Below, piece by piece: positions 17,358 to 25,892 of a stretch of 64,000 nucleotides of DNA (the stretch's first letter is position 1; the number at the start of each line of letters is the position of its first letter). The notes under the pieces are model-generated. The model had not been told where the DNA came from, made no database searches, and worked only from the letters and a program-made list of their open reading frames with translations. The DNA lies in assembly GCF_000949455.1 (NCBI RefSeq), contig NZ_JXXK01000017.1, positions 21,364 through 85,363 of the forward strand, read 5' to 3'. A program made the position numbers and the translations under genes. Source of the DNA: Ruthenibacterium lactatiformans (lineage in GTDB: Bacteria; Bacillota; Clostridia; Oscillospirales; Ruminococcaceae).

Positions 17358-20300
17358 ATGAATGGGGAAAAAAGGCGCAGGCATGGGCGGTCGATCCGCC
17401 GCCGCCTGCTCGTGCCCATATGCTTGCTGCTGACGGTCCAGGTGGCCGTGCTCATCGGTGGAGTTTATTTTTCAGGCCTGCTGGAACGCATGGACGAAAA
17501 TGCATACGCGGTGCTGGACCAGCGCGTACAGAGCCGGGCGGGCTATTTGGAAGACGATATGGTGCGCCGCTGGTCCAACCTCAGCCTGACGCAGGAGGTA
17601 TTGGGCGAACTGTACGAGGGCCTTGTGCAGGACGGCTCCGTCACGCCTGGAGAGCTGGCGTCGGACCCCGCCCAGTACAACGCGTTTCTGGAACAGGCAG
17701 CGCCGGAACTCGTCTCTCTGATGCGTACAAACAGCGTGACGGGGGCTTTTGTCGTACTGAACACGCAGACGTTCCCGCAGGAACTGAGCGAGAGCCTGCA
17801 ATTGCCAGGGCTTTACCTGCGCGACAGAGACCCCTCCGCCCACACCAGCGCCGGCAACGGCGATCTGCTGCTGGAGCGCGCGCCGCTGGAACTGGTGCGC
17901 GGCCTCGGCATCGCCATGGACAGCAACTGGAAGCCGATGTTCGTGCTGGAGGGGGACACCGCGCGGGCCGATGCCTGCTTGATAAGACCCTACAACGCGG
18001 CGGTGGAGGACCCGTCCCTTGGCTGGGAAAATGCGGGCTATTGGGCTGCGCCGCACACGCTGAGCGGCGATAACATCCGTCTGATCTCTTATTCGGTTCC
18101 GCTCATCGCGCCCGACGGAACGGTGTACGGTGTTTTGGGTGTGGATATCCTCGAGGACTACCTGCTGCGGTTGCTGCCTTACGACGAGCTTTCAGAGGAT
18201 CACGGCAGCGCTTACATCTTGGGCGTGCGCGGCGCGGCCGACCCGGAAGCATCCGTCCGGCCGCAGGTGGTGAGCGGTCCTGTCTATCTGGCGGCTTCCG
18301 GGTTCAGCACCGTATATCTGGAAAAGGAGAGCGCAGGCCTTTACACGCTGGAGCGGGGCGGCGGCGAGGAGATGTACGTCTGCTCCGCCGTGCTGAACCT
18401 GTACAATACGAACACGCCTTTTGCAGATGATCAGTGGGTTCTGCTGGGGGCGGTGCCGGGCCGCACGCTGTTCGCGCTCAAGCACGATACGCTGCTGATT
18501 ATGCTGGCGCTGCTGGCATCCATCGTTCTCACCAGTCTGGTGACGATCCTGATCACCGTACGTTCGGTTTCGCAGCCCATCGTCAAGCTGGCGGCCGAAG
18601 TGCGCGCGACGGACCCGGCGGTTCCCGCCCGCCTGCAAAAAACGGATATCACAGAGCTGGACGCACTGGCGGGCTCCATCGAGACGCTCAGCGACGAAGT
18701 GCTGCGCGCGGGCGGCAAGTTCACCCAGATCCTGGAGATGGCCAGCGTGCGCATGGGCGGTTTTGAGGTGGACGGCCGGGACGGCACGCTGTTCCTCACC
18801 GACCAGTTTTTCGACGTATTCGGCCGTCCGGAGCTGGCGAGCACCGTGCGCGGCCCACAGTCCTTCGAGAGAGCGATGGATGCCCTGCACGTCTATGTGA
18901 CGGAACGGGAAAAAACCGACGACGAGCATACGGAATACATTTTCCGCATGCCGGAGCCGGACGGCGTGCGCTGGGTGCGTATGCGCCTGCTGCGCAGCAG
19001 TTCCCGCTGGACGGGCCTGGCCGAGGACATCACCAGTGACAGGATGTCGTTGGAACGCATGGAATACGAGCGTGACCACGACGTGCTCACCGAGCTTTAT
19101 AACCGCCGCGCATTCAAACGTATGGCGCTGGCGTTGCTGGCCCGAGGGCCGCAGGCGGCGTGCGTGGGTGCGCTGGTGATGCTGGATCTGGACAACCTGA
19201 AGTATATCAACGATACCTACGGCCACGATATGGGCGACGCCTATATCCGCTGTATGGCCGCGAGCCTTCCCAGCCCCGACGGGGAACGCTGCCTTGTGGC
19301 ACGCATGTCCGGCGATGAGTTCTTCGTGCTATTCCACGGTTATGACACACAGGAAGAAGTGCGCGGGCAGATCGCCCTGCTGCGCCAGCGTATGACGCGG
19401 GCTTCGCTTACGCTGCCCGACGGCGTGCGCCAGCCGGTGCGGGCTTCCGGCGGCGTGGCTTGGTATCCGGCGGACAGCGACCGGTTCGACGAGCTGGTGC
19501 GCTATGCGGATTTCGCCATGTACCAGGTGAAGAACAGCGGCAAGGGCGAATTTGCGGAATTCGACGGCGAGGCATACCGGCGTGACGCCTATCTGGTGCA
19601 GAGCCGCGGCGTGCTGCACCGTTTGCTGGAGCAGCGGCTGGTGGATTACCACTTCCAGCCCATCGTAGAGGTGAGCACGGGCCGCATTTTTGCTTACGAA
19701 GCGCTGATGCGCCCCCGCACGCCGGAGCTGTCCTCGCCGCTGGCCGTGCTGGAACTGGCGCGGCAGGAGGGCAAGCTGCGCGCGGTGGAGACTCTTACCT
19801 GGCATACGGCCATGGGCGCATTCGCGGCGCACTGCCGTGCAGGGCACGTCCCGGAGGGCTGCCGCGTATTCATCAACTCCCTTTCCAACCAGGCCATGCT
19901 GCCCGAGGATACGGCGCGGTTTCATCGCGAATACCGGGACTACCTGTCCCGCGTCGTGCTGGAACTGACGGAGGTCACGCGCATAGACGCCGATCTTCAG
20001 GCGGTAAAAATGCAGGCATTGAGGCGCAGCGGCGGAAAGCTGGCGCTGGACGATTACGGCAGCGGCTATAACGGCGAGGCCATGCTGCTGGCTGTGCAGC
20101 CGGATTATGTGAAAATCGATGTTGCCATCGTGCGCGGCGTGGACCAAGACGACGACAAGCGCCAGCTGGTAGAAAATCTGGTGTCCTACGCCCATGTGCG
20201 AGGCATAGCGCTGGTAGGAGAGGGTGTGGAAACGCGTGCCGAGCTGGAGGCTCTGGCTGCGTTGGGCGTGGATTATGTGCAGGGCTATTTTCTGGCCCGC

Positions 20301-20375
20301 CCGGCTCTGCTGCCGCCTCCCGTCACGCCGGAGGGGGCTGAATGTCTGCGTGCGCTGCGCGGGGAAATGGATTGA
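17358..20375 (+). CDS. Membrane sensor GGDEF-EAL protein (c-di-GMP turnover)
   Basis: About 1005 residues. Membrane helix 1 (about 15-40), a large extracellular sensor region (about 40-370), membrane helix 2 (about 377-400), HAMP-like linker, PAS-like region (about 455-560), GGDEF (about 570-735) and EAL (about 750-1000). The GGDEF signature is MSGDEFF, a permitted variant, with no RxxD inhibitory site visible. The EAL domain keeps its key residues: YEALMRP, INSLSNQ, LELTE, LDDYGSGYNG, VKIDV, GEGVET and VQGYF, so phosphodiesterase activity is expected. The ATG at 17358 follows AAGGCGGG; an earlier ATG at 17334 lacks a ribosome site. It is co-transcribed with the upstream binding lipoprotein. 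Confidence 0.9.
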   Translation: MNGEKRRRHGRSIRRRLLVPICLLLTVQVAVLIGGVYFSGLLERMDENAYAVLDQRVQSRAGYLEDDMVRRWSNLSLTQEVLGELYEGLVQDGSVTPGELASDPAQYNAFLEQAAPELVSLMRTNSVTGAFVVLNTQTFPQELSESLQLPGLYLRDRDPSAHTSAGNGDLLLERAPLELVRGLGIAMDSNWKPMFVLEGDTARADACLIRPYNAAVEDPSLGWENAGYWAAPHTLSGDNIRLISYSVPLIAPDGTVYGVLGVDILEDYLLRLLPYDELSEDHGSAYILGVRGAADPEASVRPQVVSGPVYLAASGFSTVYLEKESAGLYTLERGGGEEMYVCSAVLNLYNTNTPFADDQWVLLGAVPGRTLFALKHDTLLIMLALLASIVLTSLVTILITVRSVSQPIVKLAAEVRATDPAVPARLQKTDITELDALAGSIETLSDEVLRAGGKFTQILEMASVRMGGFEVDGRDGTLFLTDQFFDVFGRPELASTVRGPQSFERAMDALHVYVTEREKTDDEHTEYIFRMPEPDGVRWVRMRLLRSSSRWTGLAEDITSDRMSLERMEYERDHDVLTELYNRRAFKRMALALLARGPQAACVGALVMLDLDNLKYINDTYGHDMGDAYIRCMAASLPSPDGERCLVARMSGDEFFVLFHGYDTQEEVRGQIALLRQRMTRASLTLPDGVRQPVRASGGVAWYPADSDRFDELVRYADFAMYQVKNSGKGEFAEFDGEAYRRDAYLVQSRGVLHRLLEQRLVDYHFQPIVEVSTGRIFAYEALMRPRTPELSSPLAVLELARQEGKLRAVETLTWHTAMGAFAAHCRAGHVPEGCRVFINSLSNQAMLPEDTARFHREYRDYLSRVVLELTEVTRIDADLQAVKMQALRRSGGKLALDDYGSGYNGEAMLLAVQPDYVKIDVAIVRGVDQDDDKRQLVENLVSYAHVRGIALVGEGVETRAELEALAALGVDYVQGYFLARPALLPPPVTPEGAECLRALRGEMD

Positions 20376-20407
20376 CCGCCGCCGGGCAGAAAAGCGGAAA
20401 ACAGAAC

Positions 20408-20449
20408 AGAGCGCCCCGGCGCGGCCTGAAAAGGCCGCCGGGGCGCTCT
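20408..20449. terminator. Hairpin between convergent GGDEF-EAL and HPr genes
   Basis: Arms agagcgccccggc and gccggggcgctct, with an inner cggcc/ggccg stem. The T tracts are weak on both sides, so it is terminator-like rather than textbook. Confidence 0.6.
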
Positions 20450-20471
20450 GCTTTCGTTCGGGTCGCGCCGC

Positions 20472-20729
20472 TCAGAAGTTGGCAGTGAAAAATTCCCTCA
20501 GCTCCTGCAGGGTGGCTTCTTCGTCTTCACCGCTTACTTCTATGGTCACAGTCTCGCCGCATTTGGCCGCCAGAGCCATCACGTTCAGGATGCTCTTCGC
20601 GTCCGCACTGCGTGTGCCGCATCGGATGACGACGGAACAGGGCGTTTCGGCCAGCCGCTTTGCCATCATACCGGCGGGACGCATGTGCAGGCCCATCGGG
20701 TCGGTCAGGGTATATGCAAAACTCACCAA
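20472..20729 (-). CDS. ptsH: HPr family phosphocarrier protein
   Basis: An 85-residue HPr. His15 in PMGLHMRPAG is the residue phosphorylated by enzyme I, Arg17 is conserved, and Ser46 in DAKSILNVMAL is the HPr kinase site used in Firmicutes carbon catabolite control. It acts in the cytoplasm, linking PTS sugar uptake to CcpA regulation. The start is TTG 20729 or GTG 20726, both behind AAGGAG. It is alone here, with no ptsI next to it, so it could be a second, Crh-like copy, although His15 argues for a PTS-competent protein. Confidence 0.9.
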   Translation of the reverse strand: MVSFAYTLTDPMGLHMRPAGMMAKRLAETPCSVVIRCGTRSADAKSILNVMALAAKCGETVTIEVSGEDEEATLQELREFFTANF

Positions 20730-20797
20730 TGCAAACCGCTCCTTTCCAGCCGCGCAGAACTGCGCGGAGCCCAGGCAAACGTCTTGATTACTCTTCT

Positions 20798-20826
20798 ACT
20801 ATACAATAAAAGGAAGCGTATGACAA
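20798..20826 (-). promoter_or_regulatory. HPr gene promoter
   Basis: On the minus strand TTGTCA (20826-20821), 17-bp spacer, TATAGT (20803-20798), about 70 bp ahead of the HPr start. Confidence 0.7.
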
Positions 20827-20863
20827 AGGGGTTTTTGTGTTTTTTTGCGGTGGCGCGGCGTTT

Positions 20864-22147
20864 TTATCCCGCCGCGCGGGGCGGTTCCTGCGTGTCGCCC
20901 GTATCCGGCATGCTCGGCATCCGCCCATGCCCGCGGGCGGGCTGCCGGGTTGCAGGGTGGGGGATGGCGCCGCTGCGCAGCAGCGCAAGCTTTGCGCAGG
21001 CCGGGCCGGTCAGCTCATACAGTACAGCGGAGGAAAGGATGATGGTAGCCAGCATCGTGCCTTCGGCCGCAGGCAGCATGCGTTGGCCCAGCACGGCAAG
21101 ACCGATGGAAACGCCGGCCTGAGGCGTGAGAGCGAGGCCCAGATATTTGATGATGGACGGGTCGGCGCGGCACAGCGCCGCACCGCTGCTGGCCCCCGCG
21201 TATTTGCCTGCGATGCGTACGAAGAAATAGGCCACGCCGATAACGCCCGCCGTTGCGAGGGACGGGATGTTGAGACGCAGGCCGGAAAGCGCGAAGAACA
21301 GCAGCAGGAACGGCGGAGAGAATTTGTCCATCCGCTTGAACAGACGCTTTTCGCCGCCCAGGTTCACATAACCCGCGCCCAGTGCCATACAGGCCAGCAA
21401 CGGTGAAATGCCCAGTGTCGAGCACAGCCCGCTCAAAAACAAAAGCACCGCGTTGACGAGTACCAGTGTGTGTGCCTGGGAATGCCCCTGCCCGGCAAGC
21501 CAACGCAGCAGCACGGCCAGCGCCAGCCCCAACGCCACCGCCCCCAGATTCCACAGCAGGGGCAGCGCCACGTCTGCAAACTGTATATGGCCTGTCTGCA
21601 GCGCGTTCACCACGGCGGTACAAACGCTGAAGGCGGTCAGGGCCACCGCGTCGTCCAAAGCGGTCACCTGCAAAAGCAGGTTGACGAAAGGTCCTTTGGC
21701 GCGGTACTGCCGGATCGTCATGATGGTGGAGGCAGGGGCCGTGGCGCAGCCGATGGCGCCCAGCAGCAGTGCAAACGGCACGGACAGGCGGAATACGAAG
21801 ATCATCGTCAGCGTGACGGCCACGGCGGCACACAGCGCCTCGGCCAGTGTGACAGCCAGCACCTTTCCGCCGGAACGCTTCAGATCCGCGATACGGAAAT
21901 ACCGTCCGGCGGAAAACGCGATATAGGAGAGCGCGAGATCGGTGACGAATTCCATGCCGCCGGACAGCCATGCGGGGATCAGGTTCAGTGCATACGGTCC
22001 CACCAGGATACCCGCCAGAATATAGCCCGTCACGTTGGGTAAATGCAGGCGCCGCGTCAGGCGCGTCATCAAAAAACCGGCTGTCAGCAGAATGGCGACG
22101 CCCAGTAATACGCCGCCCGCGCTTTGCGGCAAGGTAAAAATGTTCAT
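20864..22147 (-). CDS. Cation:proton antiporter (CPA2, KefB/Nha-like)
   Basis: A 427-residue membrane protein with about twelve hydrophobic segments. VTGYILAGILVGP near residue 38-50 is the hallmark of CPA antiporters, and LLLGAIGCATAPASTIMTIRQY plus LDDAVALTAFSV holds the conserved acidic ion-binding region. It exchanges Na+ or K+ for protons across the membrane. No TrkA/RCK domain is fused. The ATG at 22147 follows GAGGTG. It is divergently transcribed from a LysR gene, and its start codon is part of an inverted repeat, so regulation by that LysR protein is likely. Confidence 0.9.
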   Translation of the reverse strand: MNIFTLPQSAGGVLLGVAILLTAGFLMTRLTRRLHLPNVTGYILAGILVGPYALNLIPAWLSGGMEFVTDLALSYIAFSAGRYFRIADLKRSGGKVLAVTLAEALCAAVAVTLTMIFVFRLSVPFALLLGAIGCATAPASTIMTIRQYRAKGPFVNLLLQVTALDDAVALTAFSVCTAVVNALQTGHIQFADVALPLLWNLGAVALGLALAVLLRWLAGQGHSQAHTLVLVNAVLLFLSGLCSTLGISPLLACMALGAGYVNLGGEKRLFKRMDKFSPPFLLLFFALSGLRLNIPSLATAGVIGVAYFFVRIAGKYAGASSGAALCRADPSIIKYLGLALTPQAGVSIGLAVLGQRMLPAAEGTMLATIILSSAVLYELTGPACAKLALLRSGAIPHPATRQPARGHGRMPSMPDTGDTQEPPRAAG

Positions 22148-22178
22148 CAAGCACACCTCTTTCTGTTGTGTGCTTGAT
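22146..22178. promoter_or_regulatory. Perfect 11-bp inverted repeat, probable operator
   Basis: ATCAAGCACAC and GTGTGCTTGAT separated by 11 bp. It runs from the antiporter start codon to its -10 region. Binding here by the divergent LysR regulator would block or control antiporter transcription. Confidence 0.65.
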
Positions 22179-22205
22179 TATATGCGCACACTGTGATAAA
22201 ATCAA
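22174..22205. promoter_or_regulatory. Overlapping divergent promoters of antiporter and LysR genes
   Basis: Plus strand: TTGATT (22174-22179), 17 bp, TAAAAT (22197-22202) for the LysR gene. Minus strand: TTGATT (22205-22200), 17 bp, TATAAT (22182-22177) for the antiporter. The -10 of each overlaps the -35 of the other, so the two promoters should exclude one another. Confidence 0.75.
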
Positions 22206-22256
22206 ATTATGACTTTTCATATGCGTATAAAATTTTTTAATGAATTGGGGAGCAAA

Positions 22257-23144
22257 ATGTTTGATGCGAAGATAGAGACCCTCCTGGAGGTCATCAGTGC
22301 GGGCAGTTACACACGGGCGGCACAGCGGCTTTCGCTCACACAGCCCGCTGTCAGCCATCATATGCGCCAGCTGGAGCAGGAGTTCGGCATTCATATATTT
22401 TATAAGGATAAAAAAGAGCTGCGCCTGACGCCGGAAGGCGAGATTCTGGTAAAATACGCCCGCCGGGCGCTGGCTGTATACCGCAACGCCCGTCAGGCCA
22501 TCGAGGACAGCCGCATCTGCATGTCACACATCGGGGTGGGCATCACCCACACCGTGGGCGAAAGCTGTGTGCCGCAGGTGCTGGCCGAATACTGCAACCA
22601 GACGCCCGGCGTACACATCAATATCGTTACGGACACCATAAAAAATCTTTATGATATGATGCGCTCCTACGAGCTGGACGTAGCCATCGTGGACGGGCAG
22701 TTCCCGGCATCCGGCTACACCGAAGTGCTGCTGGATACCGATTACCTGTGTCTTGTGGTGTCGCCCATCCACCCGCTGGCACGGCGTGCCAGCGTCGCCA
22801 TCGGCGCACTGCAGGGCGAGCGGTTCATCATGCGTCCCAAGGGAGCGGGCACGCGCTCGATGTTTGAAAGTTATCTGTCCGAATGCGGGGCGGATATCCG
22901 GGACTTCAATATCATCATCGAGATGGACAGTGTCGCCACCATCAAGGAGCTTGTCGCGCAGGATCTGGGCATTTCCGTCATCGCCCACAGCGCCTGCCGC
23001 GAGGACGAGCAGGCGGGCCGCCTGGCAGTCGTCCCGCTGGAGAAGCCGGGCATGGTGCGGCGCATCAATATGGTGCATCATCAGGATTTTTCCCATCCGG
23101 AGATCCTGGAGGAGCTGCGCCGTCTATATATCGGCCGGCGCTGA
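22257..23144 (+). CDS. LysR family transcriptional regulator
   Basis: A 295-residue regulator. The N-terminal winged helix-turn-helix reads SYTRAAQRLSLTQPAVSHHMRQLE near residues 16-40, and the C-terminal effector-binding lobes occupy about 90-295. The start at 22257 follows GGGGAG; an earlier ATG at 22209 lacks a ribosome site. It is divergent from the antiporter gene with fully overlapping promoters, so it very likely controls that gene and itself. The effector is not known. Confidence 0.93.
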   Translation: MFDAKIETLLEVISAGSYTRAAQRLSLTQPAVSHHMRQLEQEFGIHIFYKDKKELRLTPEGEILVKYARRALAVYRNARQAIEDSRICMSHIGVGITHTVGESCVPQVLAEYCNQTPGVHINIVTDTIKNLYDMMRSYELDVAIVDGQFPASGYTEVLLDTDYLCLVVSPIHPLARRASVAIGALQGERFIMRPKGAGTRSMFESYLSECGADIRDFNIIIEMDSVATIKELVAQDLGISVIAHSACREDEQAGRLAVVPLEKPGMVRRINMVHHQDFSHPEILEELRRLYIGRR

Positions 23145-23159
23145 GCCGGGGGAGGCACG

Positions 23160-23302
23160 GAAAAAGGCAAAGAAATAAAAGAAGCGTCCGGGGAAAAAGC
23201 TTGAAAAAGGGGTGGAGAATCCCTTTTTCATTTAAAATAACCCCGCGACGCCCCGCAGGGCCAGTGCCGAGGCGCGTAAAAGCGAAGCTTTTTCGACAAG
23301 CT
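23160..23302. repeat. Dispersed repeat family D, short copy
   Basis: This shares several near-identical blocks, in the same order, with 51750-52060: aaaaaggYaaagaaRtaaaag, gaagcgtccggggaaaa, aaaaaggggtgg, ccccgcagggccagtgccg and agctttttcgacaagctg. The copy here is about half as long. It follows the LysR stop and ends near a hairpin (ggcagggctttacgaccctgcc). Confidence 0.7.
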
Positions 23303-23306
23303 GAGG

Positions 23307-23332
23307 CAGGGCTTTACGACCCTGCCTTTTGA
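23307..23332. terminator. Terminator-like hairpin downstream of LysR gene
   Basis: Arms ggcaggg and ccctgcc with a short loop, followed on the plus strand by TTTTGATGTTTT. It separates the LysR gene (+) from the ABC permease (-). Confidence 0.55.
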
Positions 23333-23361
23333 TGTTTTACACTGCAAAACGCGAGGCTGGC

Positions 23362-24006
23362 TCACAGGTCCAGCGCGGCAAAGCTGTGCATGGCGCGCCG
23401 CAATGCCAGCGCCGACAGCAGCACGTACAGTGCGGCGCCAGCGGCCAATAAGGTGAGCTTTTCGCCCAGGAACGCCGGGTCCGGCGTGTCCAGGCGGTCC
23501 CGCACAAAGGGGACGGTGTGGGCGCAGGCCTCGAATACCACCATGCAAAGGGTAAGGGCGCCGCAGCCCCAACCGAAGGCCTTGCCGACCTTGCCCGGCG
23601 CGCGGTAGTAGTTTCGGAAAAAGACAAGATTGAACACGCCGTACAGCACCAGCGCGAATCCGAAAAACGCGGTGTTCGCGTCCATGCCCACAAGGTTTTC
23701 CGCGGAGACACGGCTGCTGAACACGGCGAAGGGAACGGCGATCACGAGCTGTGCCAGCTGCATCAGCATCACCGTAAAAACGCGCGCCCGCACAAGATCG
23801 GTCTTGCGCACGGGCAGCAGCGCCGTGAACTCGATGTCCCGGTTCTCCCGCCCCGTCAGGCAGATGAAAAAGGTGCCCAGGCAGGTGTAAAAGCAAATGA
23901 CATAATAAGGATAGTTGGGGATGAGCAGCATTGCGGAAAGCAGCAGGAACAGCACCGAAGCCGGATGCATGGCCAGCACAAGCTCCTTGCGCATCAGGTT
24001 TTTCAT
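23362..24006 (-). CDS. ABC transporter permease (ABC-2 type)
   Basis: A 214-residue membrane protein with about six hydrophobic segments (VLFLLLSAMLLIPNYPYYVI, then FYTCLGTFFICL and others). It is the third gene of an AbrB-ATPase-permease operon, and its ATG overlaps the ATPase stop in ATGA. Short ABC-2 permeases with this gene order are often exporters for peptides or drugs, or stress modules; the substrate cannot be read from the sequence. Confidence 0.85.
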   Translation of the reverse strand: MKNLMRKELVLAMHPASVLFLLLSAMLLIPNYPYYVICFYTCLGTFFICLTGRENRDIEFTALLPVRKTDLVRARVFTVMLMQLAQLVIAVPFAVFSSRVSAENLVGMDANTAFFGFALVLYGVFNLVFFRNYYRAPGKVGKAFGWGCGALTLCMVVFEACAHTVPFVRDRLDTPDPAFLGEKLTLLAAGAALYVLLSALALRRAMHSFAALDL

Positions 24007-24854
24007 AGGCCGCCGTCCTCCTTTTCCAGATGTACCATAATATCCTCCAGCGATGCGGGCGCGGTATCGGCGCCAAGGCGGGGCGCGTCCTCGGCCCGCA
24101 GCAGAGCGCTGAAGCCTTCCCGCTCCCGTTTGCATCCCAGCAGCAGGCCCTCGGGCGCAGCGTCCCGCTGCGCGGCTGTCAGTGCGGCTGTGCGGTACCG
24201 GGCGCGCAGTGCGTCCGCGTCTGCGTCTGCCGCCACCTCGCCCCGCCGCAGGTATACGATGTGGTCGGCGCATTTTTCCAGGTCGGAGGTGATATGCGTG
24301 GAAAACAGGATGCTGATGCCTTCGTCCTGGGCAAGCTGGAGAAAGATCTCCAACAGTTCGTCCCGGGAAACGGGATCCAGCCCGCTGGTGGGTTCGTCCA
24401 GCACCAAAAGCCGCGCCCGGTGAGAGAGTGCCAGAGCCAGGGCGTACTTTACCTTCATGCCCTCGGAAAGCTCTTTCACTCGTTTGTTTTCATCCAGCGC
24501 GAACAGCGCGAGATACCGGCGGTAAGCCGTCTCGTCCCAGCTCGGATAAAAGCGGCGCGTTACATCCGTTACAGTGCGCAGGCGCTTAAGGGGATAAAAC
24601 CCGAAGCCTCCGGACGCAAACCCCACCGCCTGCTTGACGCCGAATTCATCCGCGGACAGCGGCCTGCCGAAAAACAGCGCCTCGCCGGCGTCGGGGTGTA
24701 CAAAATCCAACAGCGATTTCAGCGTTGTTGTTTTTCCGGCGCCGTTGCGGCCGATGAAGCCCGTGATGGAACCGGGCGCAACGTCAAAGGAAACGTCCCG
24801 CAGTGCAAAAGAGCCGTACCGCTTGCATAATCCGCGAACAGAAAGCACGTTCAT
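24003..24854 (-). CDS. ABC transporter ATP-binding protein
   Basis: A 283-residue cytoplasmic ATPase. Walker A is GRNGAGKTT near residue 36, the signature region is VKELSEGMKVK (LSEGM in place of LSGGQ) and Walker B is ARLLVLDEPTSGLDP, followed by the switch His in STHITSD. The variant signature is common in YtrB-like exporters. It overlaps both neighbours by ATGA, so the three proteins are translationally coupled. Confidence 0.93.
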   Translation of the reverse strand: MNVLSVRGLCKRYGSFALRDVSFDVAPGSITGFIGRNGAGKTTTLKSLLDFVHPDAGEALFFGRPLSADEFGVKQAVGFASGGFGFYPLKRLRTVTDVTRRFYPSWDETAYRRYLALFALDENKRVKELSEGMKVKYALALALSHRARLLVLDEPTSGLDPVSRDELLEIFLQLAQDEGISILFSTHITSDLEKCADHIVYLRRGEVAADADADALRARYRTAALTAAQRDAAPEGLLLGCKREREGFSALLRAEDAPRLGADTAPASLEDIMVHLEKEDGGL

Positions 24855-25105
24855 TTTTCTGCCTCCAATTCGCCGTCCGGTGCCACGGGAGGCTCCTGCT
24901 GCACGCTGAACACGGCGTCCACAAATTTCATATATGCGTCATTCTGCACGATGGCGATGCCCTGTTTCACGTCCGCCATAAGCAGAAGCGTGTCTCCTGG
25001 CTCAATGCCGAACAGCTCCCGCGCTCCCTTCGGGATGACGATCTGCCCTTTTTCGCCTACCTTGACAGTAGCCATGTATTTCCCTTTTGGCATTTTCATG
25101 CTCAT
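24851..25105 (-). CDS. AbrB/MazE-family DNA-binding regulator
   Basis: An 84-residue protein with one SpoVT/AbrB swapped-hairpin domain: VKVGEKGQIVIPKGARELFGIEPGDTLLL at about residues 14-42, followed by an acidic tail. It binds DNA as a dimer. As the first gene of the operon, overlapping the ATPase gene by ATGA, it is probably an autoregulator of the transporter. GntR proteins usually hold this place next to YtrB-like ATPases; an AbrB protein is less usual. Confidence 0.9.
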   Translation of the reverse strand: MSMKMPKGKYMATVKVGEKGQIVIPKGARELFGIEPGDTLLLMADVKQGIAIVQNDAYMKFVDAVFSVQQEPPVAPDGELEAEK

Positions 25106-25230
25106 AAACAGCCCTCTCTTTCTTTAATAAAATTCTTAAAAATATAACTTGTATAACTTATTATACTTTTATGAAACGAAAAGTCAACAATACCTTTTCC
25201 GGAAAAACAGAAATATTTGTTCTAAAAAAC

Positions 25231-25269
25231 AAAAGCGCCGCCGGACGGTCTTCCCGTCCGGCGGCGCCG
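25231..25269 (-). terminator. Terminator after PH-domain gene
   Basis: Long GC stem (gcgccgccggacgg / ccgtccggcggcgc) with a tetraloop-like centre, followed on the minus strand by TTTTGTTTTTT. Confidence 0.88.
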
Positions 25270-25295
25270 GAATGATATTTTTGCGGGACGGCGCG

Positions 25296-25682
25296 TTACA
25301 GCATTTCACCGTCCTCGTCGTCCGTCATAAATTCGCGGCTGCTCACGCGTTTTGCCATGCGCTCAGCCTCCACCATGTCGGAGAGCGTTTCCTTTACCTG
25401 TGCCGCGTCCTTCACCCAGGCGATATCGAACTCCGGCGTGGACTTATCTGCCGAGCAGCAGTGGATGGTGCCAAGGCCGAACATACGCTCCCACAGCGAG
25501 CGGCGCAGCGTCACGTCCATAATGCGGTACAGGCGCACCTCATCCTCCTGCGTGTTCAGCATGCCGGTGTGGATGAGCAGCTTTTCTTTTGTCAGCGTAT
25601 ATTTCGTAAAAGTCCATGGCAGGCCGAATGCGATGCGTTTTCGGTCGCTCCAAACGATGCCGCCGTTGTCTGCGTTTTCCAT
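25296..25682 (-). CDS. Bacterial PH-domain protein (YdbS/YdbT-like)
   Basis: A 128-residue soluble protein. Residues 20-85 (FTKYTLTKEKLLIHTG, then EDEVRLYRIMDVTLRRSLWERMFGLGTIHC) match the bPH_2 domain seen in YdbS/YdbT proteins. Unlike those, it has no membrane helices. The ATG at 25682 follows AAGGGGG. It is monocistronic between a TGGTACAAT promoter and a strong terminator. Function unknown. Confidence 0.82.
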   Translation of the reverse strand: MENADNGGIVWSDRKRIAFGLPWTFTKYTLTKEKLLIHTGMLNTQEDEVRLYRIMDVTLRRSLWERMFGLGTIHCCSADKSTPEFDIAWVKDAAQVKETLSDMVEAERMAKRVSSREFMTDDEDGEML

Positions 25683-25705
25683 AGCCAAAGCCCCCTTTTG
25701 GTGTT

Positions 25706-25734
25706 ATTGTACCAAGCCGGTGCGGCAAAATCAA
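25706..25734 (-). promoter_or_regulatory. Promoter of PH-domain gene
   Basis: On the minus strand TTGATT (25734-25729), 17-bp spacer, TACAAT (25711-25706) preceded by TGG, an extended -10. Confidence 0.75.
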
Positions 25735-25892
25735 CCAAAGCAGAAAATTTGTGTCGGACATTTTGTCTGCCGCCCAAGGAAACAGCGCGTTTCAATTGGT
25801 GTTTTCCGGAACCAGCTTCCCAAAGAGACTGGCGGACAGCCCGCTCTTTGGTTTTTATGAGAGCTTCAGGGACAGCGAATAATTGCAGGGGA

